Source of the DNA: JBBDWK01 sp040902885
Lineage (GTDB): Bacteria > Acidobacteriota > Terriglobia > Bryobacterales > Bryobacteraceae
Length of the DNA: 64,000 nt
Reading direction: 5' to 3'
Assembly: GCA_040902885.1 (NCBI GenBank)
Contig: JBBDWK010000095.1
Span: 1-64,000, forward strand
Position numbers and translations under genes: made by a program. This document shows positions 1 to 9,167 of this stretch, piece by piece. Under the pieces are notes generated by a model. The model ran no database searches. It was not told where the DNA came from and saw only the letters and a program-made list of their open reading frames with translations. The stretch's first letter is position 1. Every line of letters begins with the position of its first letter.

Positions 1-1
1 G

Positions 2-360
<359 letters not shown>

Positions 361-364
<4 letters not shown>

Positions 365-816
365 TTATTCGGGAGCTCCGGGAACTTCGCCTTCTCCCAT
401 TCGCGCCCGATCATCGCCTCGCGGATTTCGCCCGGGCTTTTTCCCTGTTTTTTCAAACGATCCGCAAGGAGAACCTCCTTGATGCAGATCAGTCAACCGG
501 CGGAGTGCGCGTCCACGTGGCAGTGCAACAGGCTGCCGTGGCCCATCTTGTCGCAGTAGCAGTAGCAGGGCTGCTGCACCAGCACTTCCGGAATCTCGCG
601 CGCCACTTGGTAGGCTTTCTGCTGAGCCGGGTGCCGGAAGTTCTCAGGCCCCAGCGTGCGCGGGAACGGCTTGGCCTCCTCCGCGGATTTGAAATGAGCC
701 GGGACGGGCGGAGTGGAGGATTTCTTCTTTTCGTTCTTCTTCTCGTCGCCGTGGTTGGGAATGGCCAGCGCCAGCGTAGCGACCAGAAGCGGTACGATCC
801 TTCGCCGATAGGTCAT
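361..816 (-). CDS. Probable secreted selenoprotein of the PCYCGC/CYCYC family (in-frame UGA = Sec108)
   Basis: The N-terminus MTYRRRIVPLLVATLALAIP looks like a signal peptide. A charged linker follows, then the family signature PCYCYCDKMGHGSLLHC and HVDAHSAG. A TGA at 495-493 then interrupts the frame, but the frame continues for 43 codons with sequence that belongs to the family: a CxxC-like site reading U-LIC, then IKEVLLADRLKKQGKSPGEI and REWEK, ending at TAG (363-361). Read through the TGA the protein is 151 residues with selenocysteine at position 108, replacing the first cysteine of a CxxC motif. An 11-nt gap and a 7-bp hairpin with loop GUU follow the UGA, as in bacterial SECIS elements. 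If TGA is a real stop, the product is a 107-residue truncated protein. The biochemical role of the family is not known to me; a periplasmic metal-binding or redox role is inferred from the Cys-rich motifs. No selA/B/C/D gene is in the window. Confidence 0.75.
465..481 (-). promoter_or_regulatory. SECIS-like hairpin downstream of in-frame UGA
   Basis: On the minus strand the mRNA reads UGA, then 11 nt, then CAAGGAG-GUU-CUCCUUG: a perfect 7-bp stem with a 3-nt loop that starts with G then U. In E. coli fdhF the SelB-binding stem also begins 11 nt after the UGA and presents G and U in the apical loop. The distance here from UGA to the loop is 18 nt, inside the range accepted for bacterial SECIS elements. 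The hairpin lies wholly within coding sequence, as bacterial SECIS elements do. The loop is at the short end of the allowed size. Confidence 0.65.
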
Positions 817-852
817 CGTACTTACGATTGTAGCTTCCCAGGCAAGCATCTG

Positions 853-858
853 TATAAT
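853..858 (+). promoter_or_regulatory. -10 hexamer TATAAT of the sulfatase gene
   Basis: A consensus TATAAT ends seven bases before the ATG at 866, which would place the transcription start at or next to the start codon, so the mRNA may be leaderless. No convincing -35 is visible. The 817-865 interval also has to hold the promoter of the divergent selenoprotein gene. Confidence 0.5.
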
Positions 859-865
859 CCGTAGG

Positions 866-2326
866 ATGACCAGACGATCCGCACTGCGCGCCATCGGCGC
901 CTCCACGGCCGGCGGCTTTCCGGCGCTCCTGCGAGGCCAGAACCGGCGTCCCAACGTGCTTTTCGTCATGACCGACGACCAGCGCAACGACGCCATGAGC
1001 TGCGCCGGGAACAGGATTCTCAAAACGCCCAACATGGACCGCCTCGCCGAGGGAGGCGTTCGCTTCACCGAGGCTTTCGTGACCAACGCGCTGTGCTCTC
1101 CCAGCCGCGGCACCATCCTCACCGGTCTCTACACGCACGCCCACGGCGTCACCACCAACAGCGGAGCGGGGCACCATTTCCGCCCAGGTCAGGTCACCTT
1201 TCCGATGCTGCTGCAGAAGGCCGGATACTACACATCCGTGGTTGGAAAATGGCACATCGCCACCGCGCCGCAAGGTTTCGATCACTCATGCATCCTGCCG
1301 GGCCAGGGCGCTTATCACGATCCGGTGATGATCGCGAACGGCGCGCGGGTGCAGTTTCGCGGGCACGTGGAGGACGTAGTGGGCGACCAGGCATTACAGA
1401 CTTTGCGCAGCCGGCCCAAGGACAAACCGTTCTGCCTGCTCTACCAGTTCAAAGCGCCGCATCGCGCCTGGCTGCCGGCGGAGCGTTTCCAGCGCGTGTA
1501 CGACGACGTCACCATTCCCGAGCCGTCTACGTTCCACACGGATCTGAGCGCGCGGCCGGCGGCGGTGCGCAACACCGACATGCAGATTGCCGACATGCCG
1601 GACTTTCGCCAGCGCGGCGTGCCGGCCGATCTGCCGCGCGAGGAGCGCCGCCGCCTCAACTATCAGACCTTCATGAAGAATTACTACCGCACCTTGCTCG
1701 GGGTGGACGAGAACCTGGGCCGCGTGCTGGATTATCTCGACCAGGAAGGGCTGGCGGAAAATACGCTGGTGGTCTACACCGGAGACAACGGGTTCTTTCT
1801 GGGCGAGTACGGCATGTTCGACAAACGCCTGATGTACGAGCCTTCCATCCGCGTGCCCATGCTGGTGCGATACCCCGCGGCGGTGAAGGCGGGGCAGGTC
1901 AACCGCGAGCACATGGTGCTGAACAACGATGTAGCCCACACAGTCGCCGACTACTGCGGCGTGCGGCTGCCGGAAGCGACGCGCCATCACGGCATGAGCT
2001 GGCGGCCGGTACTCGAAGGGCGTGAGGCGCAGTGGCGGGATTCGTGGATGTACGAGTACTTCGAGTATCCTGGCCCTCACTGCGCCGGCAGGATGCGCGG
2101 GGTTCGCACGAAACGGTGGAAGTACATCCACTACATCCAGTCGCCTCAGGGTCGCGAGATGTTCGATCTGGCGAGCGATCCGGAAGAGCGGCGGAATCTC
2201 TACGACGATCCGGCTCACAGCCAGCAGGCTGCCGTGCTGAGCAAAGAACTGGACCGGCTCCGCACGCTGACCGGCGACGACCGGTCGCAGGACGGCACGC
2301 CCACTCCTCCCTGCAAGGGGATGTAA
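866..2326 (+). CDS. Secreted sulfatase (arylsulfatase/alkaline phosphatase superfamily)
   Basis: 486 residues. It begins with a short twin-arginine-like signal (RRSALRAIGAS), then the metal-binding start PNVLFVMTDDQRNDAM with the Asp pair of the sulfatase fold. The activation motif CSPSR lies at residues 77-81; Cys77 is the residue that becomes formylglycine. GKWHIA, and TGDNGFFLGEYG with its metal-binding Asp and Asn, follow in the usual order. The C-terminal RTKRWKYIHY and MFDLASDPEERRNLYDD are typical of bacterial sulfatases that hydrolyse sulfate esters of polysaccharides in the periplasm or outside. The enzyme needs a formylglycine-generating enzyme that is not in the window. The substrate cannot be read from sequence. 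It is transcribed alone and converges on the propeller gene. Confidence 0.93.
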   Translation: MTRRSALRAIGASTAGGFPALLRGQNRRPNVLFVMTDDQRNDAMSCAGNRILKTPNMDRLAEGGVRFTEAFVTNALCSPSRGTILTGLYTHAHGVTTNSGAGHHFRPGQVTFPMLLQKAGYYTSVVGKWHIATAPQGFDHSCILPGQGAYHDPVMIANGARVQFRGHVEDVVGDQALQTLRSRPKDKPFCLLYQFKAPHRAWLPAERFQRVYDDVTIPEPSTFHTDLSARPAAVRNTDMQIADMPDFRQRGVPADLPREERRRLNYQTFMKNYYRTLLGVDENLGRVLDYLDQEGLAENTLVVYTGDNGFFLGEYGMFDKRLMYEPSIRVPMLVRYPAAVKAGQVNREHMVLNNDVAHTVADYCGVRLPEATRHHGMSWRPVLEGREAQWRDSWMYEYFEYPGPHCAGRMRGVRTKRWKYIHYIQSPQGREMFDLASDPEERRNLYDDPAHSQQAAVLSKELDRLRTLTGDDRSQDGTPTPPCKGM

Positions 2327-2386
2327 CGCAGTGTCAGCCCTCGCCCAGCTTGCCGGCCACCTGAAGGGCATCCATGGGGAGCATTC

Positions 2387-3691
2387 TCAATTTCCAAAAG
2401 CATACAGGTGACTTTCGGTCCTCACGTAGATCTTCCCGTCGACTAACGCCGGTGTGGCCAGGATCGCACCGTCGAGCTTGTTTCTGGCCAATACTTTCAA
2501 CTCCTCCCGCGCATCCAGCACAACCACGACACCCTCGGCGGATGCGATGTAGACCTTATGGTCGGCAGCCACCGGCGAGGAGTAGTATTCGCCCAATGCT
2601 TCCAGCCGCCCGCTGTACACCAGCTTGCCCGTCTTTGCAACTCGACAGAAAACGATGCCGCCGTTCCTGAAAGAATAGAGGCGTCCGTTGTAGTACAAAG
2701 GCGAGGGAACGCCGGGTACACCCCTGCTCTCCGACCAGGCGATATTCGTTTGGCTCACATCACCCCTAGTACCCGGGCGAACAGCCAATACGCGAGCCGC
2801 GTTGTTGGCGTAAAACTGAGCGGCACGGTCGGGGTTCCTTCTTTCAGCCGCTGGCTCCAAAATAATGTCCGGCGCGGCCAGAAACAGCAAACCGCCACCG
2901 ATGACAGGCGTACTTTTCCCGCAAGGCGGCAGTCCTCCTACCCACCATCGTTCCGCTCCGTCCGCAAGATTGTATGCCATAAGACGCTGGTTTGGCTTAA
3001 AGTCGCCTCCCAGCACGACAATCTCGTCGATCCCGCCGTGACGCCAATGCACAGGAGTCGACCATCCGTACTGAAACGACGAGCGGTCCGTCTTCCAGAT
3101 TGTCCGGCCGTCGCGGCGATTGACGCCGAGCAGGTAGGAGTCTTTCCCTTGATGGTTGAGCACCACCAGTTCACCAGCGACAATCGGTGACGCGACGGCA
3201 CCATAGGGGTTTTCCGGTAAAGGGAGCCGCTTTTCCCACTGCTGATTTCCATCCAGGTCGTAGCACACTAACCCGTAAGACCCGAAGTAGACATAGACCC
3301 GCTCTCCGTCGGTGGCAGGCGTGGGAGTGGCGGGACTACCGATTTCGTGGACCTTTTCGATTTCTCCCGCCGCAACGGTACGCCGCCAAAGAACCTTGCC
3401 CGTGCGTCGATCGATGCACACGGTGGCGAGTTGCTTGTTCGTCCGATCAAACTCCGTCAGGAAAATACGTCCCGCCCAAACGCTGGGCGACGACAGTCCA
3501 GACCCCACGGCAATTTTCCAGAGAACCTTTTGGTTGGGGCCAAAGTGAACGGGCGGTCTGCCTTCACCGACTCCCGAGGAATTCGGTCCTCTAAACTGGG
3601 GCCACCATACCTTGCCGCCGTTCTCCGCCGCGCCCGCGAAGCGCGACAGAACGACGGTTGCCAGAAGAGCGATCCAAGAAGCTCGTGTCAT
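2387..3691 (-). CDS. Secreted PQQ-like beta-propeller protein
   Basis: 434 residues with a signal peptide (cleavage probably after FAGAA). WWPQFRGPNSSGVGEG follows; this WPxFRGPN opening is typical of planctomycete and acidobacterial outer-membrane-assembly-like propellers. Blades are marked by repeated units such as LATVCIDRRTGKVLWRR, LVCYDLDGNQQWEKRLPL and KTGKLVYSGRL. It has the fold of PQQ dehydrogenases or BamB, but no clear PQQ-dehydrogenase catalytic calcium and disulfide motifs are seen, so enzymatic activity is unproven. The 49186-50496 gene is a paralogue. It is a single gene convergent with the sulfatase. Confidence 0.85.
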   Translation of the reverse strand: MTRASWIALLATVVLSRFAGAAENGGKVWWPQFRGPNSSGVGEGRPPVHFGPNQKVLWKIAVGSGLSSPSVWAGRIFLTEFDRTNKQLATVCIDRRTGKVLWRRTVAAGEIEKVHEIGSPATPTPATDGERVYVYFGSYGLVCYDLDGNQQWEKRLPLPENPYGAVASPIVAGELVVLNHQGKDSYLLGVNRRDGRTIWKTDRSSFQYGWSTPVHWRHGGIDEIVVLGGDFKPNQRLMAYNLADGAERWWVGGLPPCGKSTPVIGGGLLFLAAPDIILEPAAERRNPDRAAQFYANNAARVLAVRPGTRGDVSQTNIAWSESRGVPGVPSPLYYNGRLYSFRNGGIVFCRVAKTGKLVYSGRLEALGEYYSSPVAADHKVYIASAEGVVVVLDAREELKVLARNKLDGAILATPALVDGKIYVRTESHLYAFGN

Positions 3692-3792
3692 GACGTATTC
3701 CGGTTTGGGACTCTATCCCAGCATCAGTGTACAAGTTAAGAGAGCATGACACCAGGGGAGGCCGGTCCTGAACTTCGGCGTCTCAACTTAGA

Positions 3793-5736
3793 TCAGGGCT
3801 TCGTTACGGACCGAGTGGCCCCCACCGTCTTGACGACATCATAGATGCGGCCAGTGAACCGCGCAGCGGCCGGGCTGGACTCGACGTGACTCTCGCCAAT
3901 CGTGACATCCGTCGGAGAGGTTACAAGAGTTCCAATATCATGCACCAGAACCTCCCGCCCGTTCACGGTAGTTGCTAGTTTGCCAGACTCGGGAACGTAC
4001 GTCACTCGAATCTCAGCGCGTCTGTCGCCGCGGTGTTCCACGTCATGCATCATCGTTGAGTTCTCAGACTGGGAGATAAGTCGCAGCTTGCCGGCGGAAT
4101 GCTCCGCGTAAAGTAAATATCGGTAGGCTTGGCGTCCCATGGTAAGGAGAGGCTCACGAAAGTGCTCCGGCTGGGACGTAAACTCCGCCGTGAAAGCGAC
4201 GCTGACCGCAGGGTTCATCATCGGCCGGAATTGCTCAACCGGACTGAACCATCGCGCGATACGCACGTAGCTTGCTGGACGGTTCTTCAGTACTTCGTTG
4301 TAAGGTCCGGAGATTGCCAGAGCCAAGTTCATTATGGATCCACACGCAATCGAAAGGGCAAGAACGGTGGTGAGAGCCGCGCGCCTGAGCCCTTTGCCTC
4401 GGCTGATGTGGATGCCGATGTTGGCAACGGCGACCAGAACCGCGGCCGGGAGGAAGTCGACTTGGTACCGCTGGGTGGTGAAGCCGGTTGCCGCGAGGAA
4501 CAGCAGGACTGCGGCCGAGGAGGCGAAAACCGTCCAGAGGAGAACCCGAACGCCGCCCAAACCGGCCGGCGCGCCGCCAGTCGCGTGACGCTGTACGAAT
4601 GGGACAAACAACGCCCCGGCAACGAACGGCGCCAGATACAACGCTCCAACCGTGGTTTCAATGAAGTACTCCGGCGGGAAGGGATAGTCCGGCGAGTTGA
4701 ATGGATATCGGAAGGCCAGCCGTGCCCAGGGGAACACCGGACTGAGGTCAGGAGGGCACGCCAGCCAAAAATACAGACCCGGCAGTATATTCTCGGGCGC
4801 GAGCCTGATTCGATTCTGATTGGGCCCGGCAAGCAGGTATCGAAGCCCGAATTCGAAGGGATCGCCGAAGCGCTGATAGTTATATGCGGCCACGGCCGCC
4901 ACAACGAGAGCGAAGGCAGCCGCGAAGGCGATGAGTTCCGCAGACGTCAGAACAGAGGGAAGGCTGCGCGATTTGGTGAGCAAGATTGCAAGTCCCATCA
5001 GCACGATCATCCCGGCCAATCCCAGGTGCGGACGGCAGGAAACGGCCAATCCAAACATCAAGCCGGAGGCGCCAAGCCAATAACTGCTCCTGCTCGATTT
5101 AATCCCGAGGGCGAGGAAGAACAGGGCTCCGGAAATGCAGAAGTAACCTCCACCGATCGCGACCTCATACACCCAAACTCGATTCAAAAGATAAGGCACC
5201 GACTGGCAAAGCCCGAGGGCGAGCAACATCAGTGCGAGTAGCGGCGGCTCTATTTTCGCGCCGGCGAGGGCAAGCCATCGTATCAACGCTCCGCACGAAA
5301 AGACGAAGCCCCCGAAACAGAGTAGAAACAGCGCGAAGTTCTCAGGCAGATCATGTCCGGTGATCAGGAGCCATGGCGTGAACAGCATCACGGCGGGACC
5401 AGGCCCGTGGTACAGGTAATAACGTCCCTTGAAAAACGCCATGTCGTGCATCTTATACGAAACATCTACTTCGGGATCCCACGGATTCGGAAGGGCAAGT
5501 AACTCGGGAGAGGGTGTGATCGGAAGTTCAAGCCGGCCATGTGCGAAGGCTTGACCGAGATAGTTGTAGTAGCCGCCTTGGCTGTGCTTCCAGTCGAATT
5601 TGTGGCCGGTCGCACGCACTCCCCAGCAGTAATACGAACCGACAGCGACGGCCACGACGGCAATCATAGACCAGTGCGCAAGTCTGCCGAACTGTACGGC
5701 GGCTCCGCGCTTGAGTATCCCGGGCCAGCCCGTCAT
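3793..5736 (-). CDS. Polytopic membrane protein, possible glycosyltransferase of the GT-C type
   Basis: 647 residues. About ten hydrophobic segments occupy residues 20-490 (for example SMIAVVAVAVGSYYCWGV, NFALFLLCFGGFVFSCGAL, LLALMLLALGLCQSV). A C-terminal soluble domain of roughly 150 residues contains IRVTYVPESGKLATTVNGRE and ends in the 3793 region. The first loop carries acidic and aromatic residues (FDWKHSQGGYYNYLGQAFAHG) in a place where GT-C glycosyltransferases hold catalytic residues, but I see no certain family motif. The C-terminal part reads like a beta-sandwich. Function unassigned; sugar transfer from a lipid-linked donor is only a guess. It is a single gene between the propeller gene and a metallophosphoesterase. 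Confidence 0.75.
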   Translation of the reverse strand: MTGWPGILKRGAAVQFGRLAHWSMIAVVAVAVGSYYCWGVRATGHKFDWKHSQGGYYNYLGQAFAHGRLELPITPSPELLALPNPWDPEVDVSYKMHDMAFFKGRYYLYHGPGPAVMLFTPWLLITGHDLPENFALFLLCFGGFVFSCGALIRWLALAGAKIEPPLLALMLLALGLCQSVPYLLNRVWVYEVAIGGGYFCISGALFFLALGIKSSRSSYWLGASGLMFGLAVSCRPHLGLAGMIVLMGLAILLTKSRSLPSVLTSAELIAFAAAFALVVAAVAAYNYQRFGDPFEFGLRYLLAGPNQNRIRLAPENILPGLYFWLACPPDLSPVFPWARLAFRYPFNSPDYPFPPEYFIETTVGALYLAPFVAGALFVPFVQRHATGGAPAGLGGVRVLLWTVFASSAAVLLFLAATGFTTQRYQVDFLPAAVLVAVANIGIHISRGKGLRRAALTTVLALSIACGSIMNLALAISGPYNEVLKNRPASYVRIARWFSPVEQFRPMMNPAVSVAFTAEFTSQPEHFREPLLTMGRQAYRYLLYAEHSAGKLRLISQSENSTMMHDVEHRGDRRAEIRVTYVPESGKLATTVNGREVLVHDIGTLVTSPTDVTIGESHVESSPAAARFTGRIYDVVKTVGATRSVTKP

Positions 5737-5808
5737 ATCGCACTCGTGCTCTTTCGAATCTTACGTTAACGCTTATGCGGGACCCGCGCTACTATTCTTG
5801 TCCGGGAC

Positions 5809-6549
5809 TTACCTGCCGAGACCAAGCCGCTTCGCGAGAAGTGGAGGCAGGCCCGCGCGAATGATCTTTTCCTGCGCGGTCTCCACATCGTAGGGAACCC
5901 GGTGGTATGTGAGCGTTCCATTTTCGGGTTCGTAGATCGCAAAGCCGGCACGGACATCGCCATCGCGGGGCTGCCCGACCGAGCCGGGGTTCAGCAGGTA
6001 GAGGTCCTCCGGCCGAAGCTGAATCTGTAAGTGCTCGGTAGCCGAGGAGGGCTTTTCAATCACCTCCACTTGCGAGCGCGTCCAGCAGAAGCCGCCCTGC
6101 ACATGGGTATGGCCGAAGAAGGTGATAGGGCAGTTGAGGTAGGCCAGAGCCTGGCTGGCATCGCCCGTGCCGATCACGTATTCATCCTCGTCGAGCGGAG
6201 AGCCGTGCACCAGCTCGAAGCCGTTTACCGCTAGCGGGCCTTTGGCGAGGTCGCGAACGTACTCGAGGTTTCCGGCCGTCAGTTCGTTCTGAGTCCATAT
6301 CGCGGCCGCGCGCGCCACCGGATTGAACCACTCCAGATCTTCGAGTCCCGCGCACGCCTTGTCGTGATTGCCGCGAATCACGCCCGCGGCGTTCTCGCGC
6401 GTCCACGCCACCACCGCGTTGGGATCGGCGCCGTAACCCACCAGGTCTCCGCAGCAGAGGATCTGTTCGTACAGGCCGCCGGCGCGCCCCAGCACGGCCT
6501 GAAGCCCCTCCCAATTGGCGTGGATGTCGCTCAGAATGAGATAGCGCAC
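5809..6549 (-). CDS. Cytoplasmic calcineurin-like metallophosphoesterase (YfcE/DUF2437-like)
   Basis: 246 residues with the complete two-metal site: SDIH (Asp8, His10), GDLVGYG (Asp35), GNHD (Asn61, His62), VHGS (His115) and GHTH (His147, His149). There is no signal peptide. It probably hydrolyses a phosphodiester or phosphomonoester; the substrate is unknown. The start is GTG at 6549, preceded by TATAGT eight bases upstream, so the message may be leaderless. The next gene to the right is also a metallophosphoesterase, of a different, membrane-bound subfamily. Confidence 0.9.
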   Translation of the reverse strand: MRYLILSDIHANWEGLQAVLGRAGGLYEQILCCGDLVGYGADPNAVVAWTRENAAGVIRGNHDKACAGLEDLEWFNPVARAAAIWTQNELTAGNLEYVRDLAKGPLAVNGFELVHGSPLDEDEYVIGTGDASQALAYLNCPITFFGHTHVQGGFCWTRSQVEVIEKPSSATEHLQIQLRPEDLYLLNPGSVGQPRDGDVRAGFAIYEPENGTLTYHRVPYDVETAQEKIIRAGLPPLLAKRLGLGR

Positions 6550-6572
6550 TTCTTCGAACTATAGCAAAGCGT

Positions 6573-7751
6573 TTACGTCCGACGGAGCCGCAGCAGCGCC
6601 ACTTCGGGAGGAGCGCCGACACGCACGGGCATGCCCACCGTGCCGATGCCCCTCGTAACATAGAGCGCGGCCGGAGAAGCGCCGGCGCGTTCGTGATTAT
6701 AGACGCCATAGACATAAGGCGTCACAAAGCGGGCCACGTTCAGATGCTGCTGCAAAATCTCGAAGTTGATCTGGCCGCCGTGCGTGTGGCCGGCCAGCGT
6801 GATGTCGAAACCCTTGCGGGCTGCCACCGGAAACACGTCCGGATTGTGGGAGAGAAGGACGTTCAGGGCGCCCGGACGAACCAGCCGTTCCGCGCCGGCC
6901 AGGTACGCGTCCTTACGGCGGAAAGTCTGGTAGTCCACGCCGGCGAAGTTCACTTTGGCGGAGCCAAAACGGAGTTCCTCGCATTGGTTGCGGAGAAAGC
7001 GGACGCCCAGACGCGCCCCCTCGCGAGAGGCGTGCTCTTCCACCTGGGCATAGATCTCGTGATTGCCCATGCAGCCCAGCACGCCGGCGTCCGTGCGAAG
7101 CCGGGCGAGTTGGCGGAGACACGCATCCAGAGGGTCGCGGCTCAGGGACACGAGATCGCCGGTAACCAGCGCAACGTGGCTGCGCAGTTCGTTGGCCGCG
7201 TCCACGAAGCCCGCGAACTCCTTCTCGCTCAAATAGGCGCTGAGATGGATATCGCTCAACTGAACCAGGCGAAGGCCGTCGAGATCCGGCGGCAGGTCTG
7301 CAATCCGCAGATCGACCTCCCGGACGCCTACGTTCGTGCGCTCCAGGAAAATGCCGTATCCGGCGACGCCAAAAGGCACAGCCGCCAGAGCGCCCCCTGT
7401 GGCTTCCAGCGCCCGGCGGCGTCCGGCATCGAAGCGATGCGGCTTCACCGCCCCCTGGAAGATGCGCCAGGCGAAGTACGCGGAGGTGGAGCACGCGCAC
7501 CAGAGAAAAACCAATCCGTGCCACATGCCCGCGGTCTGCGAGTGAATCGGCACGCGCCGAACGACGGCGGAAAAACCCAATAGAAAACCGGAAGTCATCC
7601 ACCCGAGAGCGCCTAAAATCAGGATCCACGCGACGAAGCCGGGCATGGAAACTTTCATGGCATACCCCCGCGCGAGCCCAATCATCCGACCCTGCGCGTA
7701 CAAAACACAGAGACTCACCGTAAGATCGGCCACGGTTGAGAGGGAGATCAT
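6573..7751 (-). CDS. Membrane-anchored metallophosphoesterase (YkuE/YaeI type)
   Basis: With the ATG at 7751 the protein has 392 residues. Three or four transmembrane helices lie in residues 1-135, then a phosphoesterase domain with SDIHLS (166-171), TGDLV (197-201), GNHE (229-232) and, near the end, AGHTHGGQ. This architecture matches the YkuE/YaeI family, some of which are UDP-2,3-diacylglucosamine or lipid phosphoesterases; substrate not proven here. A longer reading from 7880 would overlap the rsmE 3' end by more than 100 bases and adds no conserved sequence, so the start eight bases after the rsmE stop is preferred. Probably co-transcribed with rsmE. Confidence 0.88.
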   Translation of the reverse strand: MISLSTVADLTVSLCVLYAQGRMIGLARGYAMKVSMPGFVAWILILGALGWMTSGFLLGFSAVVRRVPIHSQTAGMWHGLVFLWCACSTSAYFAWRIFQGAVKPHRFDAGRRRALEATGGALAAVPFGVAGYGIFLERTNVGVREVDLRIADLPPDLDGLRLVQLSDIHLSAYLSEKEFAGFVDAANELRSHVALVTGDLVSLSRDPLDACLRQLARLRTDAGVLGCMGNHEIYAQVEEHASREGARLGVRFLRNQCEELRFGSAKVNFAGVDYQTFRRKDAYLAGAERLVRPGALNVLLSHNPDVFPVAARKGFDITLAGHTHGGQINFEILQQHLNVARFVTPYVYGVYNHERAGASPAALYVTRGIGTVGMPVRVGAPPEVALLRLRRT

Positions 7752-7759
7752 CAGTACTG

Positions 7760-8509
7760 TTATTCTAACGGCTTCCGGAACGGTTCTGGATTCCACCACG
7801 TGATCGATATCACAGAAAGCGCCGCCATTGCGGACGTTTCGGACCGCAAAATGTGGGGTCCGAGGGCTACGGGAAGCCAACCGGCTGCGGCGCTCAATTC
7901 ACGTTCCCGGTCCGTCCAGCCGCCTTCGGGACCGCAGAGCACCGCTACCCGGTCCAGGCTTTGCCGGGTATCCGGCAGAGCGGCGAGGAGGGGAGGGGCG
8001 CCAGCCCGCTCCTCCAGAAAATAACGGTACTGGAAGGGCAGGCCGAGCGAATCGGCAAAGCTGGCGGCCGCGAGAATTTCGGGAATACGCCCGCGGCGCG
8101 ACTGCTGGCTGCTCTCGCGCGCAATCTTGCGCCAGCGCTCCACCCGCTTCACGGCCGCTTCGGCCAGGCCTTTCTCGCTGCGCGCGGCGTTGACGGGAAT
8201 CACGGTTTCGACGCCCAGCTCGGTCGCCTTTTCAATCATCCACTCGAAGCGGTCGAATTTGATCAGCGCGGCGAGAAGCGTCAGGCACACAGGCGGCCGG
8301 TTCGCCTCGACCGGTTCCAGAATGCGCAGGCTGACGGCATCGCGCTCCACGGCAGCGACTTCGGCCAGGTAAACGGCCTGATTGTCGGAGATTTCGAACT
8401 GCATGCCGGCTTCGGCGCGCAGCACGCGAACGAGGTGGCGCGCATCGTCCCCCGAGAGCCGCGCGATGCCGTCGCGGATCTCGTTTACGAAAAACCGCCG
8501 CCGAGCCAT
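7760..8509 (-). CDS. rsmE: 16S rRNA (uracil-1498-N3)-methyltransferase RsmE
   Basis: 249 residues. The N-terminal PUA-like domain starts with ARRRFFVNE and the DDARHLVRVLR motif. The SPOUT methyltransferase domain shows the trefoil-knot signatures LCGPEGGWTDRE and LGPHILRSETSAMAALSVI, which bind S-adenosylmethionine. It methylates N3 of U1498 in helix 44 of 16S rRNA. The C-terminal end is slightly longer than usual. It is divergent from ruvA and likely heads a two-gene unit with the membrane metallophosphoesterase. Confidence 0.95.
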   Translation of the reverse strand: MARRRFFVNEIRDGIARLSGDDARHLVRVLRAEAGMQFEISDNQAVYLAEVAAVERDAVSLRILEPVEANRPPVCLTLLAALIKFDRFEWMIEKATELGVETVIPVNAARSEKGLAEAAVKRVERWRKIARESSQQSRRGRIPEILAAASFADSLGLPFQYRYFLEERAGAPPLLAALPDTRQSLDRVAVLCGPEGGWTDRERELSAAAGWLPVALGPHILRSETSAMAALSVISITWWNPEPFRKPLE

Positions 8510-8544
8510 ACCGCCGCACTCGACGCCGTTTGCGCCGGGTTGTT

Positions 8545-8550
8545 TATACT
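8545..8550 (+). promoter_or_regulatory. -10 hexamer TATACT upstream of ruvA
   Basis: TATACT ends fifteen bases before the ruvA ATG at 8566 in the 56-base gap between the divergent rsmE and ruvA. No obvious Shine-Dalgarno sequence lies between them. Confidence 0.4.
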
Positions 8551-8565
8551 GATTCTCACAAACTC

Positions 8566-9159
8566 ATGATCGCGCATTTACGAGGCATCCTCCTCGAAAA
8601 GCACCCCAACCAGGCTGTGGTGGAGGCGGGAGGGGTGGGTTACGACGTGACCGTCCCCGTATCCACCTACTCGCGTCTCCCCGATGTGGGTTGCGAGCTG
8701 CGGCTGCGGATTCACACGCACGTCAGGGAAGACGCGCTGTCCTTGTACGGATTCCTGTCCCAGGATGAGAAGGCGCTCTTCGAGAAGCTGATTTCGGTTT
8801 CGGGAATCGGTCCCAAGCTGGCCGTGACCGTGCTCTCCGGGCTGCCCACCGCCGATCTGCTCACGGCCATTCGCAAGGGCGAGTTGGAGCGGCTGGTACG
8901 GATCCCGGGCGTGGGCAAAAAGACGGGGGAGCGGATGATTCTCGAGTTGCGGGACAAGCTGCCGGGACCCTCCAACGAAACGCCCAGTGTGCCCGGTCCG
9001 GCGCCGTTCGGAGCAATTGAGCAGGATGTGCTCTCGGCGCTGCTCAATCTCGGATGTCCGAGACCGGCGGCCGAGGCCGCGGTGCGAAAAGCCCGCACGG
9101 CCGGAGCGCCCGCCGAATTCGAGCCGCTTTTCCGTAAGGCCATGGAGCACATACGGTAA
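8566..9159 (+). CDS. ruvA: Holliday junction branch migration protein RuvA
   Basis: 197 residues beginning MIAHLRGILLEK, the usual RuvA start, so the ATG at 8566 is chosen over an in-frame upstream codon. Domain I is an OB fold (EAGGVGYDVTVP, LYGFLSQDEKALFEKLISVSG). Domain II holds two helix-hairpin-helix motifs (SGIGPKLAVTVLSG and IPGVGKKTGERMILELRDK). A flexible linker and the C-terminal RuvB-contacting domain III (AALLNLG-like, residues about 150-197) follow. It binds four-way junctions as a tetramer and loads RuvB. ruvB follows nine bases later; ruvC is not in the window. Confidence 0.97.
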   Translation: MIAHLRGILLEKHPNQAVVEAGGVGYDVTVPVSTYSRLPDVGCELRLRIHTHVREDALSLYGFLSQDEKALFEKLISVSGIGPKLAVTVLSGLPTADLLTAIRKGELERLVRIPGVGKKTGERMILELRDKLPGPSNETPSVPGPAPFGAIEQDVLSALLNLGCPRPAAEAAVRKARTAGAPAEFEPLFRKAMEHIR

Positions 9160-9167
9160 CCTGAACA

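Noticed and set aside
817..865. Riboswitch between selenoprotein and sulfatase
   Set aside because: The gap of 49 bases is too short and shows no conserved structure.
4129..5241. Long open frame on the plus strand (370 codons)
   Set aside because: It is antisense to the polytopic membrane protein; composition is that of the reverse strand of a GC-rich gene and it has no protein-like features.
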